A stretch of DNA of 64,000 nucleotides. Origin: Hymenobacter psychrotolerans DSM 18569 (GTDB lineage: Bacteria; Bacteroidota; Bacteroidia; Cytophagales; Hymenobacteraceae). How positions within the stretch are numbered: position 1 is the first letter of the stretch; each line of letters starts with the position of its first letter. The stretch spans positions 62,001 to 126,000 of the forward strand of contig NZ_FRAS01000004.1 in the NCBI RefSeq assembly GCF_900142395.1, in the 5' to 3' direction. Shown one piece after another: positions 52,933 through 62,616 of the stretch. The notes beneath the pieces were generated by a model. That model was given only the letters and a program-made list of their open reading frames with translations, ran no database searches and was not told the DNA's origin. Both the position numbers and the translations under genes were made by a program.

Positions 52933-54279
52933 TTGGAAATTCTCATCATGGCCGGGCAAATGCTGCTGGGCCTTTCCATACTAGTCGGCATTCACGAGTT
53001 TGGGCACTTTGCCGCCGCCAAATACTTCAAAATCAGGGTCGATAAGTTTTACATCTTCTTCGACTTTCTGTTCCCGATGCCCGGCGTGCTCAATTTCGCG
53101 CTGCTGAAAAAGAAAATCGGCGAGACGGAATACGGTCTGGGCTGGTTTCCGCTGGGTGGCTACGTAGCCATTCACGGCATGATCGACGAAACCCAGGACG
53201 CCGACAGCCTCGCCGCAGAGCCGCAGCCCAACGAGTTTCGGGCCAAACCGGCCTGGCAGCGCCTGATTGTGATGCTGGGCGGCGTCATCATGAACGTCAT
53301 TACCGGCATCGTCATCTTCACCATGCTCACCTACACGCAGGGGGAGAGCTATCTGCCGGCCTCGGAGGTGCGCTACGGCATCCTGCCCAATAAGCTGGGT
53401 GAGGAAATCGGCTTCCGTACCGGCGACAAAATCGTGAAAATCAACGGCCGGCCCTTCACCGAGTTCAACGACGTGTACGACCCCGAGGTGATGATGGGCT
53501 CTAACTCCTATTACACTGTGGAGCGCCAGGGCCAGTTGGTAGATGTGCCGGTGCCGGCCAACTTCATCGACCGGCTTTCGGAGCAGGGACAGCAGCGGTT
53601 TGTGTTGCCGCGCAACCCGTTTGCCGTGAAATCGGTGAATGCCGGCAGCCCCGCCGAAAAAGGCGGCCTGCTGCCCGACGACCGGATTGTGCAGCTCAAC
53701 GCAAAGAAGGTAGAGTTCTTCCCGGAGTTTCAGAATGAGTTGCTGGCCAATGCCGGCAAACCCGTGAAACTGGTGGTGGAGCGCGGCGGCGAGCTGAAAA
53801 CGCTGGCCATTACCGTGGACGATGACGGCAAGCTGGGCTTCTTCCCCAAGTCGTTGCTGCGCGAGTCGGTGCGCCATTATTCCTTCGCGCAGTCCATTCC
53901 GGTTGGCACGAGCAAGGCCTTCGGCGTCATCACCAACCAGATTACGGCTTTCGGCAAGATATTCAAAGGCGAGGCTTCCTTCCGCAAATCAGTAGGCGGC
54001 CCGCTGGAAATAGCCCAGCAATACGGCCCTACCTGGGACTGGGTGTGGTTCTGGACCATGACCGGCTTGCTCTCGATGGTGCTGGCCTTCATGAACCTGC
54101 TGCCCATTCCGGCTCTAGATGGTGGCCACGTGGTATTCCTGCTCTACGAAATGATAGCCGGCCGCAAACCCTCCGACAAATTCCTGGAGAATGCGCAGAA
54201 AGTGGGCATGATGCTGCTGCTTTCCTTGATGGCGTTTGTGATAATCATCAACCCGCTGCTTAAGAAGCTCGGGATATAA
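52933..54279 (+). CDS. rseP: RIP metalloprotease RseP (site-2 protease)
   Basis: 448 residues, integral inner-membrane zinc protease that cuts membrane-bound anti-sigma factors. The HEFGH motif is at 21-25 in the first membrane helix, and the second zinc-site motif is NLLPIPALDGGHV near 390-402 (LDG core). Two PDZ-like regions lie between (one around PNKLGEEIGFRTGDKIVKINGRP, one around AGSPAEKGGLLPDDRIVQLNA). The TTG at 52933 gives the MEILIMAGQ start typical of relatives; ATG 52948 is an alternative. Directly downstream of dxr. Confidence 0.95.
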   Translation: MEILIMAGQMLLGLSILVGIHEFGHFAAAKYFKIRVDKFYIFFDFLFPMPGVLNFALLKKKIGETEYGLGWFPLGGYVAIHGMIDETQDADSLAAEPQPNEFRAKPAWQRLIVMLGGVIMNVITGIVIFTMLTYTQGESYLPASEVRYGILPNKLGEEIGFRTGDKIVKINGRPFTEFNDVYDPEVMMGSNSYYTVERQGQLVDVPVPANFIDRLSEQGQQRFVLPRNPFAVKSVNAGSPAEKGGLLPDDRIVQLNAKKVEFFPEFQNELLANAGKPVKLVVERGGELKTLAITVDDDGKLGFFPKSLLRESVRHYSFAQSIPVGTSKAFGVITNQITAFGKIFKGEASFRKSVGGPLEIAQQYGPTWDWVWFWTMTGLLSMVLAFMNLLPIPALDGGHVVFLLYEMIAGRKPSDKFLENAQKVGMMLLLSLMAFVIIINPLLKKLGI

Positions 54280-54292
54280 GCTTAGCATTACA

Positions 54293-54346
54293 AAGCGCGG
54301 CTGCGGCCTGCCCTGGAGCAGGATGCAGCCGCGCTTATTGTTTTTT
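54293..54346 (+). terminator. Intrinsic terminator after rseP
   Basis: 12-bp arms AAGCGCGGCTGC / GCAGCCGCGCTT with a 20-base loop that contains CCTG/CAGG, then a T-rich tail. Confidence 0.88.
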
Positions 54347-54384
54347 CGGAACTTGCCGTTCGAATCCCCTCTTTCTCCCTTACC

Positions 54385-54894
54385 ATGAGTACTCTCCTGG
54401 ATGAGCAAAAAGCGCAACTGTTTCAGCACACGGAACAGCTGCTTCACCAGCAAGGCTTTACTATCAGCAACCAGGACCAGACGCGGCCCTGGGGTGGTTT
54501 TTTCGTGATTGACGAAACCCAGGCGCAGGCTTTTGCCGATGCGTATTTCGACAATATGTCGGTGGACGAGCTGCGCATTTCGGGGAAGCTGAGTCCGAAA
54601 ATTCTGCTGGTAGCCCCCGAAAAGCGTCTTTCCTGGCAGTACCATCACCGCCGCGCCGAAATCTGGCGCGTGGTGCAGGGGCCGGTGGGCGTCGTGACCA
54701 GCCCTACTGATGAGGAAGCAGAAGTGAAAACCTATCAGCCCGGCGAGCTGATTACGCTGCAGCAGGGTGAGCGGCACCGCCTCGTGGGCCTTGGTGGCTG
54801 GGGCGTGCTGGCCGAAATCTGGCAGCATACGGACGCCGCCAACCCATCCGATGAAGACGACATTGTGCGCGTGCAGGACGACTTCGGCCGGTAG
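54385..54894 (+). CDS. Cupin protein, mannose-6-phosphate isomerase type II-like
   Basis: 169 residues. The cupin core is LSPKILLVAPEKRLSWQYHHRRAEIWRVVQGPVGVV, followed by LITLQQGERHRLVGLGGWGVLAEIWQH, with His residues placed for metal binding. This resembles the C-terminal domain of GDP-mannose pyrophosphorylase/PMI-II enzymes, but here the domain stands alone with a 60-residue helical N-terminus. Sugar-phosphate isomerase activity is a reasonable guess. It is convergent with pgi and separated from it by a terminator. Confidence 0.8.
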   Translation: MSTLLDEQKAQLFQHTEQLLHQQGFTISNQDQTRPWGGFFVIDETQAQAFADAYFDNMSVDELRISGKLSPKILLVAPEKRLSWQYHHRRAEIWRVVQGPVGVVTSPTDEEAEVKTYQPGELITLQQGERHRLVGLGGWGVLAEIWQHTDAANPSDEDDIVRVQDDFGR

Positions 54895-54920
54895 TCTACA
54901 CAGCTAAGACTTGGTACAGG

Positions 54921-54960
54921 CACAAAAAAGCCCTGACCGCAAAGTCAGGGCTTTTTTGTG
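54921..54960. terminator. Bidirectional terminator between cupin gene and pgi
   Basis: Perfect 17-bp arms CACAAAAAAGCCCTGAC / GTCAGGGCTTTTTTGTG with a six-base loop. Confidence 0.93.
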
Positions 54961-54972
54961 AGAGTTAGTCAG

Positions 54973-56700
54973 CTACGCCAATGCCTTGCGCAGTGCCTCT
55001 AGCAAGGTAGCAACACCAGCCTCTTCGCCAGCGGTGCCCAGGTGCACGCGCAAGGTGCGGCGGTTGTAATCGTGCAGGGCCTGCAGGTCGCCGGCGGCCT
55101 GGGCGTTCTGGAACGTGCCGAATGTGTAGGGACGGCCGGGCAGCGGCAGGTCCTGCGCATGGTCGGTGGTGAGCTGCAGGAACAGGCCGGTGTCGGGGCC
55201 GCCCTTGTGGTACTGGCCGGTGGAATGCAGGAAGCGCGGACCGTAGCCGGAGGCCGTGGCAATGTGCTTCTGCTGCTGCACCAAGGCCCGGAGCTCATCT
55301 AGTTCCTGGTTGACAGCCGGCGTTTCCTGCAGATAAGCCTGAATGCAGAGGAAGTCGCCGGCTTTGGCCTGCCCGAAGAAATTACGCAGCACCTCCGTCG
55401 CATCGGCGCCCGAAACGCTGGTATAGTAGTCGAGGCCGTTTTCCTGCAGCACGGGGCTGCTGGTTTGGGGCAGCGCACCTTTCTCTACCACCACCTTCAT
55501 CAACTGGTCGGTGGCGGTTTTGGCGGCCTGTACGTTGGGCTGGTCGAACGGATTAATTTCGAGCACAGCACTGGCCACGGCCGTGGCTACTTCCCAGCGG
55601 AAAAACTCCTGGCCCAGGTCCAGCGCATCGCGCAGCAGAATCGTGACAACGGGGTGCCCGGCGGCCTGCAGGGCGGCTACTTTCGCGCGGTTATCGGCAT
55701 CGGGCTGGCTTTCGTAGCCTACATACACGAACACCCGGTCCTGGCCGTACACCTGCGGGCTGTTCAGCGGGTCGCCGGCCAGCGGCAGGATGCCTTTGCC
55801 TTCTTTGCCGGTGCTTTCGGCCACCAGCTGCTCCAGCCACAGGCCAAAGTCGCTGAGGCCGGCAGGTACCACCAGCGTCAGCTTGTCGCGGCCCTGCTGG
55901 GCCAGCACACCCAGCGCCACGCCCAGCTCCAGGCCAGGATTCTGCGCTACTTCGCCTTCGGAGCCGGTGGCGCGCATCATGCCAATGGCGCGCTCCAGCA
56001 AGGTTTTGATGTCGATGCCGTACAGCGCGGCCGGTACTAGGCCAAAGTAGGAGAGGGCCGAGAAGCGGCCGCCCACTTCGGCAAAGTTCAGGAAGATGCG
56101 GCGGTAACCTTCGGCCGTGGCCTGCGTCACGAACTTGGAGCCCGGGTCAGTAATAGCCACGAAGTTCTCACCGGCCTTGTCGCCTTTCAGCTCTTTCAGG
56201 CGGGCGTAGAAATAGTCACCGAAGGCCAGTGGCTCGGCCGTAGTGCCCGATTTGCTGGCTACGACAAACAGCGTTTCGGCCAGCGGTACCGATGCCTCTA
56301 CCTCGCGCACAGTGGCCGGGTTGGTGGTATCCAGCACCGAAAGCGGCAAGCCATCCGCGGCTTTCTCAAAGGCCTGTTTAAACACAATCGGGGTCATGGT
56401 GCTGCCGCCCATCCCCATTACCACTACGTGCTGAAAGCCGGCGGCCTTCACTTCGCGGGCAAATTCCTCGATTTCAGGAACACGCGGCAGCATGGTTTCG
56501 GCCACGCGGAGCCAGCCCATGAAGCTGCGTAGGCTCTGCTGAGCGGTTGCGTCCTGCACCCACAGGTCGGCTTGCTTCTGCCAGAAGCCGGCGGTGAAGT
56601 TTTTGGCGTTGAATTCCTGTAGCTTGGCGTCAACGGCGGACTGGTAGGAGACCAGCTGCATGGTCATGTCCGGAATGGAGGTAGTTGCTTCAGAAGCCAT
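54973..56700 (-). CDS. pgi: Glucose-6-phosphate isomerase
   Basis: 575 residues. It interconverts glucose 6-phosphate and fructose 6-phosphate. Core segments are VVVMGMGGSTMTPIVFKQAF (SIS domain), LFVVASKSGTTAEPLAFGDYF, ITDPGSKF and, towards the end, ASGYGPRFLHSTGQYHKGGPDTGLFLQL, which holds the active-site residues. This architecture matches the isomerase part of fused transaldolase/isomerase proteins more closely than the classical PGI, but no transaldolase domain is present. Position in glycolysis is inferred. The start is the first ATG at 56700. Confidence 0.9.
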   Translation of the reverse strand: MASEATTSIPDMTMQLVSYQSAVDAKLQEFNAKNFTAGFWQKQADLWVQDATAQQSLRSFMGWLRVAETMLPRVPEIEEFAREVKAAGFQHVVVMGMGGSTMTPIVFKQAFEKAADGLPLSVLDTTNPATVREVEASVPLAETLFVVASKSGTTAEPLAFGDYFYARLKELKGDKAGENFVAITDPGSKFVTQATAEGYRRIFLNFAEVGGRFSALSYFGLVPAALYGIDIKTLLERAIGMMRATGSEGEVAQNPGLELGVALGVLAQQGRDKLTLVVPAGLSDFGLWLEQLVAESTGKEGKGILPLAGDPLNSPQVYGQDRVFVYVGYESQPDADNRAKVAALQAAGHPVVTILLRDALDLGQEFFRWEVATAVASAVLEINPFDQPNVQAAKTATDQLMKVVVEKGALPQTSSPVLQENGLDYYTSVSGADATEVLRNFFGQAKAGDFLCIQAYLQETPAVNQELDELRALVQQQKHIATASGYGPRFLHSTGQYHKGGPDTGLFLQLTTDHAQDLPLPGRPYTFGTFQNAQAAGDLQALHDYNRRTLRVHLGTAGEEAGVATLLEALRKALA

Positions 56701-56810
56701 AGAATACTGGTGAAAAGGTGTGTCAGGAAACGGGCGCCCGGAGCACTGGCCACAGCACGGGGCCGAGGCCAGTACGCAAAAAGGCGCGCGGCAAAGGTAA
56801 AGAAGCAGAC

Positions 56811-56818
56811 TACTTTTG
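56811..56818 (+). promoter_or_regulatory. Candidate -7 element upstream of the DUF6702 gene
   Basis: TACTTTTG fits TAnnTTTG and lies about 155 bases before the ATG at 56974, leaving a long leader. The distance makes this assignment weak. Confidence 0.25.
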
Positions 56819-56973
56819 TGGCAGGCCCGGTGGAAGGGCCCGGTTTGGGGTTCGGGAATCTTCTGCGCACACGCGGCCTTATAGCTGCTGACCAGTATGA
56901 AGGCCTAAGCGCGGCACTGCTGCGTAACGGCACGATTATCGTTTCGGCCTGGACTTCTCTTACGCATTGCTTT

Positions 56974-57471
56974 ATGTTTCGCAAGACGCTTCTGCTTTCC
57001 TTTCTGCTGCTGGCCTCGCTCGTAGCGTGGGCGCACGCCTACCACGCCAGCATCATGGATGTGCGCTACAACCCGGCCAAACAGCAGCTGGAAGTAGCCC
57101 TGAAAGTATTTACCGACGACTTCGAGAAGGCGCTGTCTGAGGGCCAGCCCACGGCCATCAGCCTCGACCAGTCGCCGAAGCCGCTCGTGACGCAGCTGAC
57201 CACGGCCCTGCTGCGCCGCTCCCTGGTGTTCAGCACCAAGCCTGGCGAAACGCTGCCGCTGCAGTTTTTGGGCATGCAGAAGGAGCGCGACGCCCATTGG
57301 CTGTACTGCACCCTGAAAGTGGCGCGGCCCCTTACCGGCTTCTCGCTGCGCAACTCGCTGCTCTCCGACATCTTCTCCGACCAGATGAATATCGTGAACG
57401 TGGAGGCTGGCGGCAAAAAGCAAAGCCAGCTCTTCCGCGACGGAGAAGAAACTCAGAAACTGAGCTGGTAA
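56974..57471 (+). CDS. DUF6702 family exported protein
   Basis: 165 residues with a signal peptide (LLLSFLLLASLVAWAHA). The mature start HAYHASIMDVRYNPAKQQLEVALKVFTDDFEKAL is the family hallmark. C-terminal pattern DAHWLYCTLKVARPLTGFSLRNSLLSDIFSDQMNIVNV fits too. Function unknown; often near metallopeptidase genes. ATG 56974 starts the signal peptide; the frame upstream is open without features. A terminator follows. Confidence 0.85.
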   Translation: MFRKTLLLSFLLLASLVAWAHAYHASIMDVRYNPAKQQLEVALKVFTDDFEKALSEGQPTAISLDQSPKPLVTQLTTALLRRSLVFSTKPGETLPLQFLGMQKERDAHWLYCTLKVARPLTGFSLRNSLLSDIFSDQMNIVNVEAGGKKQSQLFRDGEETQKLSW

Positions 57472-57491
57472 ATTGACGGGCGACCCAATGC

Positions 57492-57526
57492 AAAAGCGCC
57501 TGCTACTTGTGGTAGCAGGCGCTTTT
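57492..57526. terminator. Bidirectional terminator
   Basis: 15-bp perfect arms AAAAGCGCCTGCTAC / GTAGCAGGCGCTTTT with a five-base loop, between the convergent DUF6702 and OmpA-family genes. Confidence 0.92.
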
Positions 57527-57551
57527 TGGTGAACTAGCCCCGGCTGGCAGC

Positions 57552-59558
57552 TTATTTCCAGTCGGCCCCGCCGGCGTCTTTCTTCTCGTCGTCGGGCTTG
57601 ATGAGGCGGAACTCTACGCGGCGGTTGGTTTTGGCGTCTTCCGGCGTTACTTCCTCCTTCAGCGGCTTGGTAGAGCCATAGCCGAAGCTCTCAATGCGGT
57701 TGGGCTTGAGCTTGCCCTTGGTTTCAATGTACTTGCGGATAGCCTCGGCCCGGTCCTGCGAAAGCCGCTCGTTGAAGTCCGGGTCGCCCTTGGAATCGGT
57801 GTGGCCCGTGATGCTGAGCCGGAACGTCGGGTGGTCGACCATGAACAGCGCAATCCGGTCCAGAATAGGCTGCATGGAGGTCCGGATGTGCGACTTGTCC
57901 TGGTCGAACTCGATATTCTGGAAAATGAGCGGCAGGCCGTAGTCGATGGAGTTGGTCATGAGCTTCATCACCGTGTCGCCCTTCAGCTCAAACTTCTTTT
58001 CCACGCTGAAGAAGTCCGGGCTCTGAATGATCATGACGTAGTGCGAGCCGTCAATCAAGTCAAAGTCGAACGAGCCGTCGGGGCGCAGGTACTTGGCCGC
58101 CACCTCGATGCCGTTGTCGGTATCCACGATGGTGACGATGCCCCCCAGCGGCTTCTGGCTCACGGAGTCCACGAGTGTGCCTTCTACGTGCGTGGTGGCC
58201 AGGGGCTGGGCTTCCATGGGCAGCGGGAACGAGTAGAGGTCCAGGTTTTTCATGTCCTTTTCCTCGGAGCGCGCATAATACAGGTCCTTCGATTCGGCAT
58301 CGATGGTGAAATAGTACTCCGAGCCCTTGCCATTCACCAGCGGCCCGATGTTCTTGGGCTCCTGCCAGCGGCCCTGCACGCGGTAGGTTTTGTAGATGTC
58401 GAAGTCGCCGTAGTTGAGCAGCTGCCCGCGTGAGCTGAAATACAGTACGTTGTAGAGCGGGTGGAAAAAGGGGCTCACCTCACTTTCGCGCGTGTTCACC
58501 ACCGGGCCCATGTTTTCGGCCTTGGCCCACTGCCCGTTTTTGCCGCGGTAGGTGTACCAGATATCCGACAGGCCGAAGCCGCCGAGCCGGTCAGAAGCGA
58601 AGTACAGCGTGTCCTCGTTGCGCGAAAGAGTCGGCTGCGAGTCCCAGGCCGAGGAATTTACCTGCGTACCCAGGCTCTTGGGCACCGACCACTGGCCGTC
58701 CTGAAACGTGGACGTGAACAGGTCGCAGTTGCCGTGGCAGCTGGGGCACTCGCAGCGGGCGAAATAGATGGTTTTGCCGTCGCGGGTGAAGCAGGCCGAG
58801 CCTTCGTTATAGGGCGAGTTGATGGGCTTGGGCAGCGGCTCGGCGTCGGTCCACAGGTCGCCGTCCTTGCGCGACACGTACAGGTCTTCGTCTACTACCT
58901 GCTTGATGCCGCCGCGCACTTTGCGCTTCGACGAGAACAGCAGCATGCTGGCATCGGGGTTCAACGTGGGACCATAATCCTCAGCCTGGGAATTGATGGC
59001 GTCGCCCATAGTGGTCAACACACCCTTCGGCGGCCGGAACGCCACAATATTTTTGCGGTACTCCACCAGCTCGTAATACACCTTGAGCGGCACGTAGAGG
59101 TCGGCGGTTTTTTGCTCCAGAGAGTCGTAGTAGAGCTGAATTTTCCTGACGTCCTGGCGGTGGTGCTTCAGGGCAAGGCGGTAGTAGGCCTTGGCGCGCT
59201 CCTCGTTGCCGGCCTTCTCCCAGAGCTGCGCCAGCCGCCACAGCATCGGCGTGTTCTTGTAGAAATTCTCGATGCCGAACTTGCCCACGTAGGCATCCAG
59301 CAAGGCCCGGGCCTGGTTCCAGTTCCTGCGCTTCTCGGCCTTCTGAATGGCTTTCAACTCCTTCTTATTCTGATAGAATGCCACCCGGTTGATATTCGGG
59401 AACGTAGGCGTGGCGTCGGGGCGCAGGCGCAGCTGGCGCACGGAGCGGGTAGTAAGCTTGCGCTGGCGCAGCGGCGCGCCGGGCTTTTGCTGGGCCCGCA
59501 GAACCAGTGGAAGCAGGACCAGTAGGAGCAGGAATAATGAACGTAACGAGGAAAGCAT
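57552..59558 (-). CDS. PorE-like OmpA-family protein with TPR, PD40 and CRD domains
   Basis: 668 residues. A signal peptide (LLLLVLLPLVLRA-QQ) is followed by TPR-like helices (about 70-150: NWNQARALLDAYVGKFG, ERAKAYYRLALKHH), PD40 propeller repeats (about 190-440), a carboxypeptidase-regulatory-like domain (VEGTLVDSVSQKPLGGIVTIVDTD, about 455-530) and a C-terminal OmpA peptidoglycan-binding domain (LSITGHTDSKGDPDFNERLSQDRAEAIRKYI). This domain order and length match PorE of the type IX secretion system, which ties the complex to peptidoglycan. The call is inferred from architecture. Confidence 0.82.
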   Translation of the reverse strand: MLSSLRSLFLLLLVLLPLVLRAQQKPGAPLRQRKLTTRSVRQLRLRPDATPTFPNINRVAFYQNKKELKAIQKAEKRRNWNQARALLDAYVGKFGIENFYKNTPMLWRLAQLWEKAGNEERAKAYYRLALKHHRQDVRKIQLYYDSLEQKTADLYVPLKVYYELVEYRKNIVAFRPPKGVLTTMGDAINSQAEDYGPTLNPDASMLLFSSKRKVRGGIKQVVDEDLYVSRKDGDLWTDAEPLPKPINSPYNEGSACFTRDGKTIYFARCECPSCHGNCDLFTSTFQDGQWSVPKSLGTQVNSSAWDSQPTLSRNEDTLYFASDRLGGFGLSDIWYTYRGKNGQWAKAENMGPVVNTRESEVSPFFHPLYNVLYFSSRGQLLNYGDFDIYKTYRVQGRWQEPKNIGPLVNGKGSEYYFTIDAESKDLYYARSEEKDMKNLDLYSFPLPMEAQPLATTHVEGTLVDSVSQKPLGGIVTIVDTDNGIEVAAKYLRPDGSFDFDLIDGSHYVMIIQSPDFFSVEKKFELKGDTVMKLMTNSIDYGLPLIFQNIEFDQDKSHIRTSMQPILDRIALFMVDHPTFRLSITGHTDSKGDPDFNERLSQDRAEAIRKYIETKGKLKPNRIESFGYGSTKPLKEEVTPEDAKTNRRVEFRLIKPDDEKKDAGGADWK

Positions 59559-59873
59559 AGCGCACTAGAACACCGAAGCCGGCCGGGGCGGCACGGGACG
59601 TCAAAAATAGGAATTTTCAGGTATCCGCGGCTATATGGAGGCGGCCTGCCGGAGTGGCCGGCTGCTGTGCCTCCCTGACCGATACCCGCGGCCGAAGGTT
59701 GCAACGGAGCGAGGTGGCACGGCGCTTGTCAAACCCCTATCTTCGGAAGTGCGCCCGGTTCGGGCCGGGCTGTTGGCCGCGAGTCTGTCATTCTGGCACC
59801 GACTTCCGCTTTTTCGCCCTGCTCCTCGTATATGCCTTCTATCCCTGCTGCCTTTTCTGCGCCCTTCCTGCTG
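59559..59873. other. Intergenic region between porE-like gene and lon
   Basis: About 315 bases with divergent promoters. No gene or repeat is evident. TATCTTCG near 59739 is one mismatch from the -7 consensus and might serve lon. An ATG at 59832 is in frame with lon but precedes residues without Lon similarity. Confidence 0.6.
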
Positions 59874-62333
59874 ATGACCGACGATTCTGCCGAAGTAGTA
59901 TCCATTGTAGCCACCGACCCCGACCAGCCCCTCGACCCAAACGATGCGCCCGAGACGCTGCCGCTGCTGCCAGTGCGCAACACGGTGCTGTTTCCGGGAG
60001 TGGTGCTGCCCGTCACGGTGACGCGCAAGAAAAGCATCCGGCTGGTGCGCAAAGCCTACCGCGGCAACAAGATTGTGGGCGTGGTGGCGCAGAAAAACAA
60101 CCAGCACGACGACCCCTCCCTCGCCGACCTCTACCAGGTAGGCACGATGGCCAAGATTCTGAAGCTGCTGGTGCTGCCCGACGGCAACACCACCATCATC
60201 ATTCAGGGCCAGTCGCGCTTCCAGATTGAAGAGGCGCTGCAGCATACGCCCTACCTCACGGCCCGCGTGAGCTATGCCCCGGAGGTGTTTCCCAACAAAA
60301 ACTCCAAGGAAACCAAAGCCCTGGTGGCCTCGCTGAAAGATGCGGCCGTCAGAATGCTCAAGCTGAACCCCGAAATTCCGCAGGAAGCCCAGGTAGCCCT
60401 CGACAACATCGAGTCGCCCTCGTTCCTGACGCATTTCCTCAGCTCCAACATCAATGTGGAAGTAGGACAGAAGCAGAAGCTGCTCGAAATCAACGATGGG
60501 GTAGAGCGCGGCACCATGCTGCTGGAGCTGATGCTGAAGGAGATTCAGCACCTCGAAATTAAGCACGAAATCCACAACAAGGTCCACACCGACATCGACC
60601 AGCAGCAGCGCGACTATTTCCTGCGTCAGCAGATAAAAGTGCTGCAGGACGAGCTGGGCGGCGGCGACAGTCCGGACCAGGACATCGACAAGTTCCGGCA
60701 GCGGGCCAAGCAGAAGCAGTGGCCGGAGGCCGTGGCGCAGCACTTTGCCAAAGAGCTGGACAAGCTGAGCCGCGTGAACCCGCAGGCTGCCGAGTACCCG
60801 CTCAGCGTGAATTACGTGGAGTTTCTGCTGGATTTGCCGTGGGCCGAGTACACCAAGGACAACTTCAACCTGAAGCGCACCAAGAAAATCCTGGACGCCG
60901 ACCACTACGGCATGGAAAAGGTAAAGGAGCGCATCATCGAGTACCTGGCCGTGCTCAAGCTGAAGCAGGACCTGAAAGCTCCGATTCTGTGCCTCTACGG
61001 GCCTCCCGGCGTGGGTAAAACCAGCCTGGGCCGCTCCATTGCGAAGGCGCTGGGCCGCAAATACGTGCGCATGAGCCTGGGCGGCGTGCGCGACGAAGCC
61101 GAAATCCGGGGGCACCGCAAAACCTACGTGGGCGCCATGCCGGGCCGCATCATCGCCCAGATCAAGAAAGCCGGCGCCTCCAACCCGGTCATCGTGCTCG
61201 ACGAAATCGACAAGCTGGCTTCTGATTTCCGCGGCGACCCATCGTCGGCGCTGCTGGAGGTGCTGGACCCCGAGCAGAACTCCACCTTCACCGACAACTA
61301 CCTGGAGGTAGAGTACGACCTGAGCAAGGTGCTGTTCATTGCCACCGCCAACTCGCTTGATACCATTCAGCCCGCCCTGCGCGACCGGATGGAAATCATT
61401 GACCTGACGGGCTACACGCTGGAAGAGAAAACCCAGATTGCCAAAAAGCACCTCTGGCCCAAGCTCCTCACCGACCACGGCCTGAGCCTCAAGGACGTGA
61501 CCATCACGACGCCGGCCCTGCAGCGCGTGATTGACGACTACACCCGGGAAAGCGGCGTGCGCAGCCTGGAGCGCAAGCTCGGGGGCGTGGTGCGCAACAT
61601 TGCCAAGAGCAAGGCGATGAAGGAGGAATACCCCGCCGCGCTGGAGCCCAAGGACATCACGCGCATCCTCGGGGCCGCCATTTTCGACCGGGACCAGTAC
61701 CAGGACAACGAAACCGCCGGCGTAGTAACGGGCCTGGCCTGGACCAGCGTGGGCGGCGATATTCTGTTCATCGAAAGCCTGCTGAGCCGTGGCCGGGGCA
61801 AGCTCACGCTGTCGGGCCAGCTCGGCGACGTGATGAAGGAATCGGCCATTACGGCCCTGAGCTACCTGCGCAGCCGCGCCGACGAGCTGGACATCGACTA
61901 CCGCCTCTTCGATCAGTACGACCTGCACATTCACTTCCCCGAAGGTGCCGTGCCCAAGGATGGCCCCAGCGCCGGCATTGCCATCTTCACCAGCATTGCG
62001 TCGGTGTTTACGCAGCGCAAAATCCGCAGCCACCTGGCCATGACCGGCGAAATCACGCTACGGGGCAAGGTGCTGCCGGTGGGCGGCATCAAGGAGAAGA
62101 TTCTGGCCGCCAAGCGAGCCGGGGTGAAGGATGTGATTCTGTGCCAGAAAAACCGCAAGGACATCGAGGAAATCCAGCCAGAGTACATCAAGGACCTCAC
62201 CATTCACTATGCCGACCGGGTAGATGACGTGCTGCGCGTGGCCCTGCTCGATGAGAAAGTGGCGCACCCCATGAAGCTGGTGGTGCGCGATGAAGCGCCC
62301 CTGGCCCCCGTGCCCAGCGTGGAAGTGCAGTAG
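59874..62333 (+). CDS. lon: ATP-dependent protease Lon
   Basis: 819 residues from the ATG at 59874 ([12 protein letters not shown]); ATG 59832 would add 14. The N-terminal substrate domain begins [21 protein letters not shown]. The AAA+ module has Walker [12 protein letters not shown] near 377 and Walker B region [10 protein letters not shown]. The protease domain holds the catalytic dyad Ser699 (KDGPSAGIA) and Lys740 ([10 protein letters not shown]). It degrades misfolded and regulatory proteins in the cytoplasm. The gene is followed by a palindromic repeat array and then porQ. Confidence 0.97.
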   Translation: MTDDSAEVVSIVATDPDQPLDPNDAPETLPLLPVRNTVLFPGVVLPVTVTRKKSIRLVRKAYRGNKIVGVVAQKNNQHDDPSLADLYQVGTMAKILKLLVLPDGNTTIIIQGQSRFQIEEALQHTPYLTARVSYAPEVFPNKNSKETKALVASLKDAAVRMLKLNPEIPQEAQVALDNIESPSFLTHFLSSNINVEVGQKQKLLEINDGVERGTMLLELMLKEIQHLEIKHEIHNKVHTDIDQQQRDYFLRQQIKVLQDELGGGDSPDQDIDKFRQRAKQKQWPEAVAQHFAKELDKLSRVNPQAAEYPLSVNYVEFLLDLPWAEYTKDNFNLKRTKKILDADHYGMEKVKERIIEYLAVLKLKQDLKAPILCLYGPPGVGKTSLGRSIAKALGRKYVRMSLGGVRDEAEIRGHRKTYVGAMPGRIIAQIKKAGASNPVIVLDEIDKLASDFRGDPSSALLEVLDPEQNSTFTDNYLEVEYDLSKVLFIATANSLDTIQPALRDRMEIIDLTGYTLEEKTQIAKKHLWPKLLTDHGLSLKDVTITTPALQRVIDDYTRESGVRSLERKLGGVVRNIAKSKAMKEEYPAALEPKDITRILGAAIFDRDQYQDNETAGVVTGLAWTSVGGDILFIESLLSRGRGKLTLSGQLGDVMKESAITALSYLRSRADELDIDYRLFDQYDLHIHFPEGAVPKDGPSAGIAIFTSIASVFTQRKIRSHLAMTGEITLRGKVLPVGGIKEKILAAKRAGVKDVILCQKNRKDIEEIQPEYIKDLTIHYADRVDDVLRVALLDEKVAHPMKLVVRDEAPLAPVPSVEVQ

Positions 62334-62336
62334 GGC

Positions 62337-62523
62337 CTGCCACCGGTGGCAGCTGGCTCAGGTAGCGCCCGCGCCCATCCGCCACCGGTGGCGGACGGGT
62401 TTGGGCGAGCTGGGAGCCATCCGCCACCGGTGGCGGGTAGGTTCAGGAGCTCCCGCAGTGTATGGGCACCTGTGCCGGGCCCGTTCAGGCGCGCCGGGAA
62501 GCACCCGGCACCGGTGCCGGGTG
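62337..62523. repeat. 42-bp-period array of palindromes (5 units)
   Basis: Palindromes centred at about 62344.5, 62386.5, 62428.5, 62470.5 and 62512.5, exactly 42 bp apart. Cores are GCCACCGGTGGC (three times), GGCAC-CT-GTGCC (imperfect) and a 22-bp CACCCGGCACCGGTGCCGGG form. All but one contain CACCGGTG. Between lon and porQ, no coding signal. Confidence 0.9.
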
Positions 62524-62616
62524 GGTACGCGCGCAGCGAGCTGCCTGCACAATAAAACGCAGTTTCCGGCGTCTTATGCCCGCAACTACCTGCCAAACGC
62601 TGTATCTTAGTCCCCT

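Noticed and set aside
59631..62033. 800-codon frame antisense to lon
   Set aside because: Shadow of a well-supported Lon protease; its translation has His/Val/Gln-rich composition typical of reverse frames.
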